A stretch of DNA of 64,000 nt, from contig NZ_JAAXKZ010000010.1 in assembly GCF_012911875.1 (NCBI RefSeq), positions 1 through 64,000 of the forward strand, in the 5' to 3' direction. This stretch comes from Pseudonocardia bannensis (GTDB lineage Bacteria > Actinomycetota > Actinomycetes > Mycobacteriales > Pseudonocardiaceae). Under the pieces are notes generated by a model. It had not been told where the DNA came from. It did no database searches and worked only from the letters and a program-made list of their open reading frames with translations. A program made the translations under genes and the position numbers. This document shows, in pieces, positions 26,163 to 38,890 of this stretch (within the stretch, counting starts at the first letter, position 1; each line of letters starts with the position of its first letter).

Positions 26163-27047
26163 GTGGAGTCGCTGCTGACCGCCGTGTTCCTGCCCGTCGC
26201 GCTCGGCGTCGTGATGCTCGGCCTCGGGCTCTCGCTGACCGTCGGCGACTTCACCCGGGTCCTGGCCCATCCCCGCGCGGTGCTGATCGCCCTGGTCTGC
26301 CAGGTCGTCGCGCTGCCGGTGATCTGCCTGGGCCTCGTGACGGCCTTCGGGCTCGCCCCGGCGCTCGCGGTCGGGATGATGCTGCTCGCCGCCTCCCCCG
26401 GTGGCACCACCGCGAACCTGTTCAGCCACCTTGCCGGCGGCGACGTGGCGCTCAACGTGTCGCTCACCGCCGTCAACTCAGCCCTGTCGGTGGTGACGTT
26501 ACCGATCGTGGTGAATCTGTCCCTGGTGCACTTCGCCGATCCGGCGGCCGGGATCGGGCTGCAGTTCGACAAGGTCGCTCAGGTCTTCGCGATCGTGCTG
26601 GTCCCGGTGGCGCTCGGCATGCTGATCCGCCGGCTGGCGCCCGGCTTCGCGGACCGGATGCACCACCCCGTCAAGATCACCTCGGTCGTGGTGCTGGTGC
26701 TGGTCATCGCGGCCGCCGTGCTCGAGAACCGGGAGATCCTGCTGGACGGGGTGGTGGCCGTCGGACCGCTGACGCTGCTGTTCGCGGTGATCAGCCTGAC
26801 GGTGGGCTACGTGGTCCCACGGTTCGCCCGGGTCGACCGGCGCCGGTCGATCGCGTGTTCGATGGAGATCGGCATCCACAACAGCGTCCTGGCCATCACG
26901 ATCGCACTGAGCCCCGCGCTGCTCGCCGATGCGGAGATGGCGATCCCGGCTGCGATCTACGGGCTCGTCATGTTCCTTCCGGCGGGGGTGTTCGCCGCGG
27001 TGCTCGCGCGCCGGGCACGCTCCGGCGCGGCGTCCCTCCCCGCCTAA
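26163..27047 (+). CDS. Bile acid:sodium symporter (BASS) family transporter
   Basis: 294 aa integral membrane protein with nine to ten hydrophobic segments. Family features: VFLPVALGVVMLGLGLSLT at the N-terminus, the substrate/sodium motif MLLAASPGGTTANLFSHLAGGD, and EIGIHNSVLAITIAL near the end, the typical crossover signature. The family moves organic anions with Na+; the substrate is unknown. I take the GTG at 26163 because the first membrane helix starts there as in relatives. In-frame GTGs at 26154 and 26082 would add a Gly/Ser-rich leader. Separate from its neighbours, 116 bases from the candidate terminator. Confidence 0.85.
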   Translation: MESLLTAVFLPVALGVVMLGLGLSLTVGDFTRVLAHPRAVLIALVCQVVALPVICLGLVTAFGLAPALAVGMMLLAASPGGTTANLFSHLAGGDVALNVSLTAVNSALSVVTLPIVVNLSLVHFADPAAGIGLQFDKVAQVFAIVLVPVALGMLIRRLAPGFADRMHHPVKITSVVVLVLVIAAAVLENREILLDGVVAVGPLTLLFAVISLTVGYVVPRFARVDRRRSIACSMEIGIHNSVLAITIALSPALLADAEMAIPAAIYGLVMFLPAGVFAAVLARRARSGAASLPA

Positions 27048-27135
27048 CCCGCCGATCCGTCGGACCCAGATCGCGGTCGGACGATCCCACGCGGGCCACC
27101 GGGTGCGGGTGCGATGCGCCCCGGCGTGCGGCCGG

Positions 27136-28347
27136 CTAGAGCCGGGACGCCACCGCGTCCCACACCCGCGACGCCAGCAGCGCCTTGGACCCGTTCGCCA
27201 GTTCGACCTCGGAGCCGTCGGCGCCCAGCAGCCAGCCGGCGTTGTCGGGCACCTCGAATGCCCGGCCGTCGCCCACCGCGTTGACCACCAGCAGGTCGCA
27301 GCCCTTGCGGGCGAGCTTGGCCCGACCGTGGTGCAGCGCGTCGCCGTCGGCGTCACCCGTCTCGGCCGCGAACCCGACGATCACCTGACCCGGCTCCCGC
27401 CCCCCGACCAGCTCCCTCAGGATGTCCGGGTTCTTGGTGAGCACCAGTGGGTCGGGGTCCGTGGACCCCTTCTTGATCTTGTGCTCGGCCAGCGCGGAGG
27501 GCCGGAAGTCGGCGACCGCCGCGGACATGACCACCGCGTCGGCGCCCTTGACCGCGGCCAGCATCGCGTCGCGCATCTGGGCCGCCGAGCCGACCCGCAC
27601 GACGTCGACCGCCGCCGGATCGCCCAGCTCGGCGGTGTGTGCGGCGACGAGCGTCACCGCGGCGCCACGCTGCGCGGCCACCCGGGCCAGCGCGTAGCCC
27701 TGCCGGCCGGAGGACCGGTTGCCGAGGAAGCGCACCGGATCCAGCGGCTCGCGGGTGCCACCGGCCGAGACGACGACGCGGCGACCGGCGAGGTCCTGGG
27801 GCAGCGCGTCGGGCCGCTCCAGCAGCAGCCGGGCCAGTTCGGCGATCTCGGCCGGGTCGGGCAGCCGGCCGGGGCCGGTGTCCTTGCCGGTCAGCCGGCC
27901 GGACGCCGGTTCCAGCACGACGCTCCCGCGGGAGCGCAGCAGCGCGACGTTGTCCTGGGTGGCGGCGTGCTCCCACATCTCGGTGTGCATCGCCGGGGCG
28001 AACAGGACCGGGCACCGCGCGGTGAGCAGCGAGGCGGTGAGCAGGTCGTCGGCGCGACCGTGCGCGGCGCGCGCGAGCAGGTCGGCGGTCGCCGGGGCGA
28101 CCACCACCAGGTCGGCCTCCTGGCCGAGCTTGACGTGCGGGACCGCGGGCACGTCCGCGAACACGCCGGTCTGGACCGGCTGGCCGGAGAGCGCCTCGAA
28201 CGTCGCCGCGCCGACGAACTCCAGAGCGGACGCCGTGGGCAGCACACGCACGGAGTGGCCGCTCTCGGTGAGTCGCCGCAACAGCTCCGCGCTCTTGTAG
28301 GCCGCGATGCCCCCGGCCACTCCCAGCAGGACCCGGGGGCCGTTCAC
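27136..28347 (-). CDS. coaBC: Bifunctional phosphopantothenoylcysteine decarboxylase / synthetase
   Basis: 403 aa coenzyme A biosynthesis fusion. The N-terminal flavoprotein CoaC domain (1-175) has GVAGGIAAYKSAELLR, VVAPATADLLARAAHGRADDLLTA and LFAPAMHTEMW. The C-terminal CoaB domain (from about 190) has SAGGTREPLDPVRFLGNRSS, VMSAAVADFRP and HKIKKG. Complete. Followed in the same direction by metK after the inserted SH3/BASS pair. Five bases separate it from the rpoZ stop upstream. Confidence 0.96.
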   Translation of the reverse strand: MNGPRVLLGVAGGIAAYKSAELLRRLTESGHSVRVLPTASALEFVGAATFEALSGQPVQTGVFADVPAVPHVKLGQEADLVVVAPATADLLARAAHGRADDLLTASLLTARCPVLFAPAMHTEMWEHAATQDNVALLRSRGSVVLEPASGRLTGKDTGPGRLPDPAEIAELARLLLERPDALPQDLAGRRVVVSAGGTREPLDPVRFLGNRSSGRQGYALARVAAQRGAAVTLVAAHTAELGDPAAVDVVRVGSAAQMRDAMLAAVKGADAVVMSAAVADFRPSALAEHKIKKGSTDPDPLVLTKNPDILRELVGGREPGQVIVGFAAETGDADGDALHHGRAKLARKGCDLLVVNAVGDGRAFEVPDNAGWLLGADGSEVELANGSKALLASRVWDAVASRL

Positions 28348-28352
28348 GAGGA

Positions 28353-28631
28353 CTACTCGCCCTCGGTGTGCTCGAGCAGGCCGCCCTGGATCTCGCGCAT
28401 GGCGATCGACAGCGGCTTCTCGCGCGGGCCCGGCTCGACGAGCGGGCCGACGTACTCGAGCAGGCCCTCGCCCAGCTGCGAGTAGTAGTCGTTGATCTGG
28501 CGCGCCCGCTTGGCCGCGTAGATCACCAGGGCGTACTTGGAGCTGACCTGGCCGAGCAGGTCGTCGATGGGCGGGTTGGTGATGCCCTCAGGGGTAGGAC
28601 TGACGACAGCACCGGTCAGCGGCATGCTCAC
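28353..28631 (-). CDS. rpoZ: RNA polymerase omega subunit
   Basis: 92 aa. Omega helps assemble the beta-prime subunit. Conserved block [20 protein letters not shown], then [18 protein letters not shown] and [22 protein letters not shown], nearly invariant in actinobacteria. GTG 28631 is chosen because AGGAG lies eight bases upstream and it overlaps the gmk stop by four bases. An ATG six bases later would be too far from the site. Confidence 0.95.
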   Translation of the reverse strand: MSMPLTGAVVSPTPEGITNPPIDDLLGQVSSKYALVIYAAKRARQINDYYSQLGEGLLEYVGPLVEPGPREKPLSIAMREIQGGLLEHTEGE

Positions 28632-29266
28632 TGGAGAGACTCCTGTGGGGAGAGATCGGGGTCCGCGCACGGAAGCGGCGCGCGATCGACCGCCAAGTGT
28701 ACCAATCGCGCGACGACAGCCTTGAGGTCGTCGTTGATCACGGCCACGTCGAACTCGTCGCGAGCGGCCATCTCCGCACGGGCGGTGTCCAGCCGGCGGG
28801 CCAGCTGCGCGGCGGACTCGGTGCCGCGACCGGTGAGCCGGCGGGCCAGTTCGTCGAACGAGGGCGGCTCCAGGAACACCGTCACGGCCTCGGGCATCGC
28901 GGCCTTGACCGCCCGCGCCCCCTGCAGATCGACCTCGACGAGCACCGGCCGACCCGCGCTCAGCTCCCGCTCCACGGGCTCTCGCGGAGTTCCCGAGCGC
29001 TGGAGGCCGCCGTGGATCTCAGCCCATTCCAGCAACTCGCCTCGGTCGATGAGCCCGTCGAAGTCGGCCTGGGTCACGAAGTGGTAATCCCGGCCGTCGA
29101 CCTCGCCGGTGCGGGCGGCCCGGGTCGTGGCCGAGACGCTGAAGTAGAGCTCGGGCAGGACCTCACGCAGCCGCGCGACGACACTGCTCTTTCCGACACC
29201 CGAGGGGCCGGCCAGGACGATCAGCCGGCCTCTCGGGGGGTCGTGCGGAGCTGGACTACAGCTCAC
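28628..29266 (-). CDS. gmk: Guanylate kinase
   Basis: 212 aa P-loop kinase phosphorylating GMP to GDP. Walker A is [12 protein letters not shown], the GMP-binding region [19 protein letters not shown], and [11 protein letters not shown] and [15 protein letters not shown] follow. Overlaps mihF and rpoZ by four bases at either end, giving the mihF-gmk-rpoZ coupled trio normal in actinobacteria. Confidence 0.96.
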   Translation of the reverse strand: MSCSPAPHDPPRGRLIVLAGPSGVGKSSVVARLREVLPELYFSVSATTRAARTGEVDGRDYHFVTQADFDGLIDRGELLEWAEIHGGLQRSGTPREPVERELSAGRPVLVEVDLQGARAVKAAMPEAVTVFLEPPSFDELARRLTGRGTESAAQLARRLDTARAEMAARDEFDVAVINDDLKAVVARLVHLAVDRAPLPCADPDLSPQESLQ

Positions 29267-29577
29267 GCCTCGAAGTCGGCCAGCAGCGCCTTGCGCTGCC
29301 GGTCGCCGAGGCCGCGCAGCCGCCGGCTGGGCGCGATCTCGAGCCGCTCCATGATCTGAGCGGCGCGGACCTTGCCGACGCCGGGCATCGCCTCGAGCAG
29401 AGCCGACACCTTCATCTTGCCGAGTACCTCATCGGTGTCGGACTGGGCGAGCACCTCCTTGAGCGTGGTGCCGCCGCGCTTGAGCCGGTCCTTCAGCTCT
29501 GCCCGGGCCCGGCGCGCCGCCGCGGCCTTCTCCAATGCGGCAGCACGCTGTTCCTCGGTCAGCTGGGGAAGGGCCAC
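29263..29577 (-). CDS. mihF: Actinobacterial integration host factor
   Basis: 104 aa nucleoid-associated DNA-binding protein, unrelated to proteobacterial IHF. A basic N-terminal helix ([20 protein letters not shown]) is followed by [14 protein letters not shown] and the helix-two-turn-helix [18 protein letters not shown]. The GTG start has GGAGGA four bases upstream. First gene of mihF-gmk-rpoZ. A small hairpin (GCGGG-AGCA-CCCGC, 29626-29639) lies in the presumed leader. Confidence 0.95.
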   Translation of the reverse strand: MALPQLTEEQRAAALEKAAAARRARAELKDRLKRGGTTLKEVLAQSDTDEVLGKMKVSALLEAMPGVGKVRAAQIMERLEIAPSRRLRGLGDRQRKALLADFEA

Positions 29578-29861
29578 GGTCTCCTCCGTCTTTCGGTCGT
29601 GCAGTCCTGACGAATCATCGATCCTGCGGGAGCACCCGCAAGCTCTTGAGCGAACGTACTCAGGCGCACTTTCGAGCCGTCATCGGGGGTACCACCAGTG
29701 GGTTTGGCACACACGCCACTCAGATGGGCGATATCACGCCGAGCGCCGATGAAGGGTCTCGTAACCCGCCGTTCACCGCGCCGTGGGGACCGGGTGGCTC
29801 GGTTCGTCACCGAACGTGAGAAAACGGACAGTCCGGAGAGCTCGGACATCGTCGGCCGGCG
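29578..29861. other. Intergenic region upstream of mihF
   Basis: No gene is supported here. The segment near 29640-29830 is less GC-rich than its surroundings, as expected for promoter DNA of mihF. Only the hairpin at 29626-29639 stands out. Short open frames on both strands have no recognisable motif. Confidence 0.4.
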
Positions 29862-30111
29862 TCACCCCGCGTGCAACCGGCGCAGCGCGGCCGGCGTCAG
29901 GTCCTCCTTGCGGATGTAGGCCGCCGCGCCGCACCTGGTCGCGTCGGCCGGGAGGTCGTCGGCGGTGTAGGTGGACCCGCTCCGCCTCGGTGAGCGCGTC
30001 CTCGCCGCTGCCCGCCTCCGCGGCCACCCGCCATCCCCCGACCAGACCCACAACCGTCCGCGCGACGGTCCGGAACGGCCGCTGGTCGTCGACGATGAGA
30101 ACGTCCACCAC
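29862..30111 (-). pseudogene. Response-regulator receiver-domain remnant
   Basis: The frame starting at 30111 encodes a receiver-domain N-terminus, VDVLIVDDQRPFRTVARTVV with the acidic pair, then EAGSGEDALTEAERVH. At about residue 50 the frame must change; the following block STYTADDLPADATRCG and AAYIRKEDLTPAALRRL is the end of a receiver domain with its conserved Lys. The part between them, including the phospho-acceptor Asp strand, is absent. An internal deletion of roughly 40 residues plus a frameshift explains this. No output domain or sensor kinase is nearby. Confidence 0.7.
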
Positions 30112-30181
30112 CGGCCCCCTCCCCTCCTGAGGCGCCCAGCGTGCCTGCGGCGGCGGGGAGGCGGCCAGGGTGGTAGCACCC

Positions 30182-31045
30182 CTACCCGGCGGCCGTCCTG
30201 GCCCGGTCCAGCTCGTCGCGCAGCGCCTCCGCGGCGCCGCGGAGCGCGGCGGGGTCGGGGCCGTGGCGCAGCACGGACCGCGACGCGGTGGGCAGCACCA
30301 GTCCGTCGACGCCGGCGAACCGAGCGGCGAGGTCGCCCGGGCCGGCGCCCTGCGCCCCCAGCCCGGGGGCCAGCACCGCGCCGTTGAGCGCGCCGAGCTC
30401 GAGCCCGTGCTCCGCCGTCGCCCCCACCACGACGCCCACGTCGCCCAGCGGTTCGACGCCGGCGTTCAGCGCGGCGGCACCGTCGACCACGGTCTGCGCG
30501 ACGCTGCGGCCCGCCCAGCCGGCGAGCTGCACCTCGCCGCCCTCCGGGTTCGACGTGCGGGCCAGCACGAACACGCCCCGCCCGGCGTCGACCGCGATGC
30601 GCACGGCCGGGGCGAGCGAGCCCAGCCCGAGGTAGGGCGAGAGCGTGATCGCGTCGGCCGCGAGCGGCGCACCGACACCGAGGTAGGCGTCGGCGTACCC
30701 GTCCATGGTCGACCCGATGTCCCCGCGCTTGACGTCGAGCAGGGTCAGCGTCGGGGTGTCCGCCGCCGCGGCGAGCAGCCGCTCCAGCACGGCGACACCG
30801 GCCGAGCCGTGCCGCTCGAAGAACGCCGACTGCGGCTTGATCACCGCGACGTGCCCGGCCAGCGCCTCCAGGGCGGACATCGCGAACCGCTCCAGGCCGC
30901 CGGCGTCGTCGGTCAGCCCCCACTCGGCCAGCAGCGCCGGGTGCGGGTCGATCCCGACGCACAGCGGCCCGCGCGCGGCCACCGCGTCATCCAGCCGGGC
31001 CCCGAACCGCCGCACGCCCGGTACGTCCTCGCTCACGCTGCTCAC
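30182..31045 (-). CDS. pyrF: Orotidine 5'-phosphate decarboxylase
   Basis: 287 aa enzyme making UMP, last step of de novo pyrimidine synthesis; type 2 family. Motifs: GPLCVGIDPHPALLAEWG, VIKPQSAFFERHG, LLDVKRGDIGSTMDGYA (catalytic Lys/Asp) and VLAPGLGAQGAGPGD. The C-terminus VLPTASRSVLRHG is family-typical. GTG 31045 has GGAGGGG close upstream. A second in-frame GTG at 31072 has an almost identical ribosome-binding site, because the start region is a 27-base tandem duplication. Follows carB by about 50 bases. Confidence 0.94.
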   Translation of the reverse strand: MSSVSEDVPGVRRFGARLDDAVAARGPLCVGIDPHPALLAEWGLTDDAGGLERFAMSALEALAGHVAVIKPQSAFFERHGSAGVAVLERLLAAAADTPTLTLLDVKRGDIGSTMDGYADAYLGVGAPLAADAITLSPYLGLGSLAPAVRIAVDAGRGVFVLARTSNPEGGEVQLAGWAGRSVAQTVVDGAAALNAGVEPLGDVGVVVGATAEHGLELGALNGAVLAPGLGAQGAGPGDLAARFAGVDGLVLPTASRSVLRHGPDPAALRGAAEALRDELDRARTAAG

Positions 31046-31092
31046 GGTGGCCCCTCCGGGTCCGGTGCTCACGGTGCCCCCTCCGGATCCGG

Positions 31093-34388
<3,296 letters not shown>

Positions 34389-34389
<1 letters not shown>

Positions 34390-35540
34390 CAGATGTTCTC
34401 CTCGTTCAGCCGGTGCCGGCCGCCGCTCTCGCGCGCCGATGCCATCTGCTCGACGAACCGGTCGAACAGGTCGGCGGCGTCGTGCGGGCCGGCCGCGGCC
34501 TCGGGGTGGTACTGCACGCTGAACGCCGGGAACGTCAGGCCCGCGATGCCCTCCACGGTGCCGTCGTTCGGGCAGGTGTGGCTGATCTCGGCCGGTCCGA
34601 AGGGGGTGTCGAACCGCTCCCCCGCCTCGCCCTCGACGGCGAACCCGTGGTTCTGCGAGGTGATCGCGACCCGGCCGGTGGCGTGCTCGACCACCGGGAT
34701 GTTGATGCCGCGGTGCCCGTAGCGCATCTTGTAGGTCCCGCGGCCCAGCGCGCGGCCCAGGATCTGGTTGCCGAAGCAGATGCCGAACAGCGGGATCCGC
34801 CGCTCCAGCACCTGCCGGGTCAGCGCGACCGGCCCGTCGGCGGTCGCCGGGTCGCCCGGGCCGTTGGACAGGAAGAACCCGTCGGGGTCCAGCGCCAGGA
34901 TGTCCTCGATCGTCGACGTCGCCGGCAGCACGTGCACCTCGACGCCGCGCGCGGCGAGCATCCGCGGGGTGTTCGACTTGATGCCGAGGTCGAGCGCCGC
35001 GACGGTGAACCGCCGGGTGTCCGCCGCCGCGACCACGTAGGGCTCGCGGGTGGTGACGGCCCCGTAGAGGTCGGCGCCCTCCATGCGGGGGCCGGCGAGC
35101 ACCCGGTCGATCAGCTCGGCGTCGGCGGCCAGCGCGTCGCCGGAGAAGACCCCGGCCCGCATGGCGCCCCGCTCCCGCAGGTGCCGGACCACCGCGCGGG
35201 TGTCGATCCCCGCGACCCCGACGATCCCCTGCTCGGTCAGCGCGTCCCCGAGAGAGCGGGTGGACCGCCAGTTCGACGGACGCCGGGCGGGGTCGCGGAC
35301 CGCGTACCCGGCGACGTGGATCCGCGTGGACTCGTCGTCCTCGTCGTTCCAGCCCGTGTTGCCGATCTGCGGGGCGGTCTGCACCACGATCTGACGGTGG
35401 TAGGACGGGTCGGTCAGGGTCTCCTGGTAGCCGGTCATCCCGGTGGTGAAGACGGCCTCGCCGAGGCTCTGCCCCGTCGCGCCGTACGCCTCGCCGCGGA
35501 AGACACGGCCGTCCTCGAGGACGAGGACCGCATCAGCCAT
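34389..35540 (-). CDS. carA: Carbamoyl-phosphate synthase small subunit (glutamine amidotransferase)
   Basis: 383 aa. The N-terminal small-subunit domain (about 1-170) starts [20 protein letters not shown]. The class I amidotransferase domain has the nucleophile Cys in [15 protein letters not shown] and the His/Glu pair in [13 protein letters not shown]. Ammonia from glutamine passes to CarB. The ATG overlaps the pyrC 3' end by eight bases. No additional gene lies between pyrC and carA. Confidence 0.97.
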
Positions 35541-36828
35541 TGCGCACCTGTCCGTCCCGGGCGGTGACCCGACCGCGCAGCACGGTGGCGACCACCACGC
35601 CGGGCAGGCGCATGCCCTCGTAGGGAGTGTTCGAAGCCTTGCTCGCCAGGGCCGCGCCGCGCACGGTCCACTGCGCCTCGGGGTCGACCAGGGCGAAGGT
35701 CGCCGGCTCCCCGACCGCGATCGGGCGGCCCTGGTCGGGCAGCCCGGTGATCTCCGCGGGCCGCTCCGAGAGCACCCGGGCGACCCCGCGCCAGTCGAGC
35801 AGGCCCGGCTCGACCATCGTGTGCACGAGCACCGACAGCGCCGTCTGCAGGCCGAGCATGCCCGGCTTTGCCGCGGCCCACTCGGTGTCCTTGTACTGCG
35901 CCGCGTGCGGGGCGTGGTCGGTCGCGACGACGTCGATGACGCCCTCGGCCAGCGCGGCCCGCATCGCCTTGGTGTCGGCCGCGGTACGCAGCGGCGGGTT
36001 GACCTTGTTCACCGGGTCGTAGCTGGTCAGCGCGGCGTCGGTGAGCAGCAGGTGATGGGGGGTGACCTCGGCCGAGACCCGCACGCCCGCCTCCTTGGCC
36101 GCACGCAGCACGTCGATGGTGCGCTGCGAGGACACGTGGCAGACGTGCAGCGCGGCCCTGGCCTCGCGGGCCAGCGCACAGTCGCGGGCGACGACGGTCT
36201 CCTCGGCCGTGGCCGGCCAGCCGGCCAGCCCGAGCCGCGACGCGACGACGCCCTCGTTGGCCTGCGCGCCCGCGGTCAGCCGGTGGTCCTCGGCGTGCTG
36301 GGCGATGACCACGTCGAGCGCGGAGGCGTACTCCAGGGCCCGGCGCATGATCAGCGGGTCGTTCACGCAGCGGCCGTCGTCGGAGAACATCCGCACGTTC
36401 GCCGCCGACTGGGCCATCGTGCCCAGCTCGGCGAGCTTGGCGCCCTCCAGGCCGACGGTGACGGCGCCGACCGGGTGCACGTCGACGAGCCCGACCTCGG
36501 CGCCGCGGCGGTGCACGTACTCGACGACGACGGCGTTGTCGGCCACCGGGTCGGTGTTCGGCATCGCGAACACGGCGGTGAACCCGCCCAGGGCCGCGGC
36601 ACGCGAGCCCGTCTCGATGGTCTCGGACTCCTCGCCGCCGGGCTCGCGCAGGTGCACGTGCAGATCGACGAAGCCGGGCAGCAGCACCAGGCCGTCGGCG
36701 TCGATGGTCTCCGCGCCCTCGGGTGCGGTCAGCCCGGCACCCAGCTCGGTGATCACGCCGTCGGAGACCACCACGTCGACCGGGTCGCCCTCGCCGTAGG
36801 GACGGGTGTTGTGGATGAACAGGTTCAC
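35533..36828 (-). CDS. pyrC: Dihydroorotase
   Basis: 431 aa zinc amidohydrolase, third step of pyrimidine synthesis. The HxH metal motif is in [15 protein letters not shown]. Further ligands and motifs: [31 protein letters not shown] and [19 protein letters not shown] and NPPLRTAAD contact substrate. The GTG start overlaps the pyrB stop by four bases. Long class I form. Confidence 0.96.
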   Translation of the reverse strand: MNLFIHNTRPYGEGDPVDVVVSDGVITELGAGLTAPEGAETIDADGLVLLPGFVDLHVHLREPGGEESETIETGSRAAALGGFTAVFAMPNTDPVADNAVVVEYVHRRGAEVGLVDVHPVGAVTVGLEGAKLAELGTMAQSAANVRMFSDDGRCVNDPLIMRRALEYASALDVVIAQHAEDHRLTAGAQANEGVVASRLGLAGWPATAEETVVARDCALAREARAALHVCHVSSQRTIDVLRAAKEAGVRVSAEVTPHHLLLTDAALTSYDPVNKVNPPLRTAADTKAMRAALAEGVIDVVATDHAPHAAQYKDTEWAAAKPGMLGLQTALSVLVHTMVEPGLLDWRGVARVLSERPAEITGLPDQGRPIAVGEPATFALVDPEAQWTVRGAALASKASNTPYEGMRLPGVVVATVLRGRVTARDGQVRNG

Positions 36829-37769
36829 TCGGGGGCTCCCGCAAGCAGGTGGTAGAGGACGGCCATCCGCACGTGCACGCCGTTGCGCACCTGGGCGAGG
36901 ATGGCGGCGCGCGGGGAGTCGGCCACCGAGGGGGCGATCTCCATGCCACGCACCATGGGGCCGGGGTGCAGCACGACGGCGTGCTCGGGCAGCAGGGCGG
37001 CGCGCTGGTCGGACAGGCCGTAGCGGACCGCGTACTCACGCGCCGACGGGAAGAAGGCGCCGTGCATCCGCTCGGCCTGCACCCGCAGCATCATCACCGC
37101 GTCGAGCCCGGGCAGCTCGGCGTCGAGCTCGGGGCTCACCCGGCACGGCCACTGCTCGACGCCGACCGGCAGCAGCGTCGGCGGGGCGATCAGCACGACC
37201 TCGGCGCCGAGGGTGGCAAGCAGGAACACGTTCGACCGGGCGACCCGGCTGTGCAGCACGTCGCCGACGATGCCGATCCGGCGCCCGGCGATCGAGCCCA
37301 GCCGGTCGCGCAGGGTGGCCGCGTCGAGCAGCGCCTGGGTGGGGTGCTCGTGCGTGCCGTCACCGGCGTTGACGATGGACGTGTGGGTGCCGGTCATCGT
37401 CGCGTCCCGGTCGGCCCAGGCGGCCAGCCGGTGCGCGGCCCCCGACGCGGGGTGCCGGACGATCACGCAGTCGGCGCCCATCGCCGACAGCGTCAGCGAG
37501 GTGTCGCGCAGCGACTCGCCCTTGGAGACCGACGAGCCCTTCGCGCTGACGTTCACGGTGTCGGCGCTCATCCACTTGCCGGCGATCTCGAAGGAGACCC
37601 GGGTGCGGGTGGAGTCCTCGTAGAACATCGTGATGACGGTGCGCCCGCGCAGAGTGGGGAGCTTGCGGACCTCACGGCCCAGCAGGGCCTGCCGGAGCCG
37701 GTCGGCGGTGTCGAGCAGGCCGTTGGCCGCGGCGGCGTCGAGATCGGTGACCGACAGCAGGTGCTTCAC
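36825..37769 (-). CDS. pyrB: Aspartate carbamoyltransferase catalytic subunit
   Basis: 314 aa. Carbamoyl-phosphate-binding block [27 protein letters not shown] loop, [14 protein letters not shown] (signature) and the C-terminal [11 protein letters not shown]. No regulatory pyrI is present, as usual outside enterobacteria. Overlaps pyrR and pyrC by four bases on both sides. Confidence 0.97.
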   Translation of the reverse strand: MKHLLSVTDLDAAAANGLLDTADRLRQALLGREVRKLPTLRGRTVITMFYEDSTRTRVSFEIAGKWMSADTVNVSAKGSSVSKGESLRDTSLTLSAMGADCVIVRHPASGAAHRLAAWADRDATMTGTHTSIVNAGDGTHEHPTQALLDAATLRDRLGSIAGRRIGIVGDVLHSRVARSNVFLLATLGAEVVLIAPPTLLPVGVEQWPCRVSPELDAELPGLDAVMMLRVQAERMHGAFFPSAREYAVRYGLSDQRAALLPEHAVVLHPGPMVRGMEIAPSVADSPRAAILAQVRNGVHVRMAVLYHLLAGAPE

Positions 37770-38377
37770 GCGTCCTCCCCCGCCCCCGTGTCGCCCGGAC
37801 CGCGGCGCAGCGCGACGCCGTCACGTCCGTCGATCTCGGTGAGCGAGACGAGGATCGTCTCGCTGCGCGAGGTGGGCACGTTCTTGCCCACGTAGTCGGC
37901 GCGGATCGGCAGCTCGCGGTGCCCCCGGTCGATCAGCACGGCGAGCTGCACGGCCCGCGGGCGGCCGTGGTCACGCAGCGCGTCGAGGGCGGCGCGCACG
38001 GTGCGACCGGAGAACAGCACGTCGTCGACGAGCACGACGAGCTTGTCGTCCAGGCCCGACTCCGGCACGGCGGTGTCCTCGAGCGCACGGGCGGGCTGGC
38101 GGCGCAGGTCGTCGCGGTAGAGCGTCGGGTCCACCGAGCCGACGGCGGGCGCGGTGCCGGTGAACTCCGCGATCGCCGCGGCGAGCCGGCGGGCGAGCAC
38201 CGCTCCGCCGGTGGGGATGCCGATCAGCACGACGTCCTCGGCCCGGGCGGGCTCGAAGGCGGTCTTCTCGATGATCTGGTGCGCGATGCGCGCGATGGTG
38301 CGGGTGACATCGGCGGCGCTGAGCAGTTCCCGATCGGGAGCCGCACCTCCGACGTCCCCGCGGCGGTCGTTCGCCAC
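37766..38377 (-). CDS. pyrR: Bifunctional pyr operon RNA-binding regulator / uracil phosphoribosyltransferase
   Basis: 203 aa type I phosphoribosyltransferase. The PRPP loop is [34 protein letters not shown] and [11 protein letters not shown] are PyrR-typical. PyrR binds pyr leader RNA when UMP is high and lowers expression of the operon. GTG 38377 has an AAGGAGAG site immediately after the leader hairpin described separately. First gene of the six-gene pyr operon. Confidence 0.96.
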   Translation of the reverse strand: MANDRRGDVGGAAPDRELLSAADVTRTIARIAHQIIEKTAFEPARAEDVVLIGIPTGGAVLARRLAAAIAEFTGTAPAVGSVDPTLYRDDLRRQPARALEDTAVPESGLDDKLVVLVDDVLFSGRTVRAALDALRDHGRPRAVQLAVLIDRGHRELPIRADYVGKNVPTSRSETILVSLTEIDGRDGVALRRGPGDTGAGEDA

Positions 38378-38389
38378 GAGGCTCTCCTT

Positions 38390-38408
38390 CCCCGCCTCAC
38401 CGGACGGG
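38390..38408 (-). promoter_or_regulatory. PyrR-binding leader hairpin overlapping the pyrR ribosome-binding region
   Basis: On the transcript the element reads CCCGTCCGGTGAGGCGGGG. A CCCG/CGGG stem is capped by UCCGGUGAGG, which matches the known PyrR-binding loop pattern (UCC-N-GNGAGG). It ends two or three bases before the purine-rich ribosome-binding site of pyrR. No terminator stem follows, so control is more likely translational repression, as described in Mycobacterium smegmatis, than attenuation. Confidence 0.75.
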
Positions 38409-38435
38409 CCTTAAAGGATGATGTTGTCGACGTCC

Positions 38436-38441
38436 ACGCTA
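38436..38441 (-). promoter_or_regulatory. Candidate -10 element of the pyrR operon
   Basis: TAGCGT on the minus strand fits TANNNT and would start a leader of about 50 bases that contains the PyrR hairpin. No convincing -35 is seen. Confidence 0.35.
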
Positions 38442-38696
38442 GCAGCGCTCGGCCGCCACACCGGGCTCGTGGGCGTCCGGCATCAGGAGCGTCACACCCT
38501 GTCCCCGGCGGCCCCCGCCGGAGCCCGGCGTTCCCCGGGCGCCCGTCACACCCACTCGTGCCCCAGCCGCCCCGTGACGGCGGCTGCGGACGCGCAGCGA
38601 ACCCGCGGACCCCCAGGTCGTACCGCCGACGAGGGTCTGTCGATCAGCCGTTCGAGTGGAGAAATGCCGGTTGGGCACCGAGAGAGGTCGACCAAC

Positions 38697-38725
38697 TTGA
38701 CCGATGACGGGCACGAGCGCATGAT
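38697..38725 (+). promoter_or_regulatory. bldD: Candidate bldD promoter
   Basis: TTGACC (38697-38702), a 17-base spacer and CATGAT (38720-38725) match the housekeeping consensus at five and four of six bases. The leader to the ATG at 38891 would be about 160 bases. The rest of 38442-38890 holds no gene that I can support; it is the divergent control region of pyrR and bldD. Confidence 0.5.
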
Positions 38726-38890
38726 TACTCTCCGTATCGATCAGCTGTCTCACGGGTGGCCGCGGCAGCGGGGGGCACCAGCCGGAGGCAGTACGCCGGC
38801 GAGAACGGGCGTCGGCCCAACTCAAGGCATCACCCAGTACACGGACGTCGGTCCCGCGGCCGCACGACCAGCGAAAAAGGAGATCGCCAC

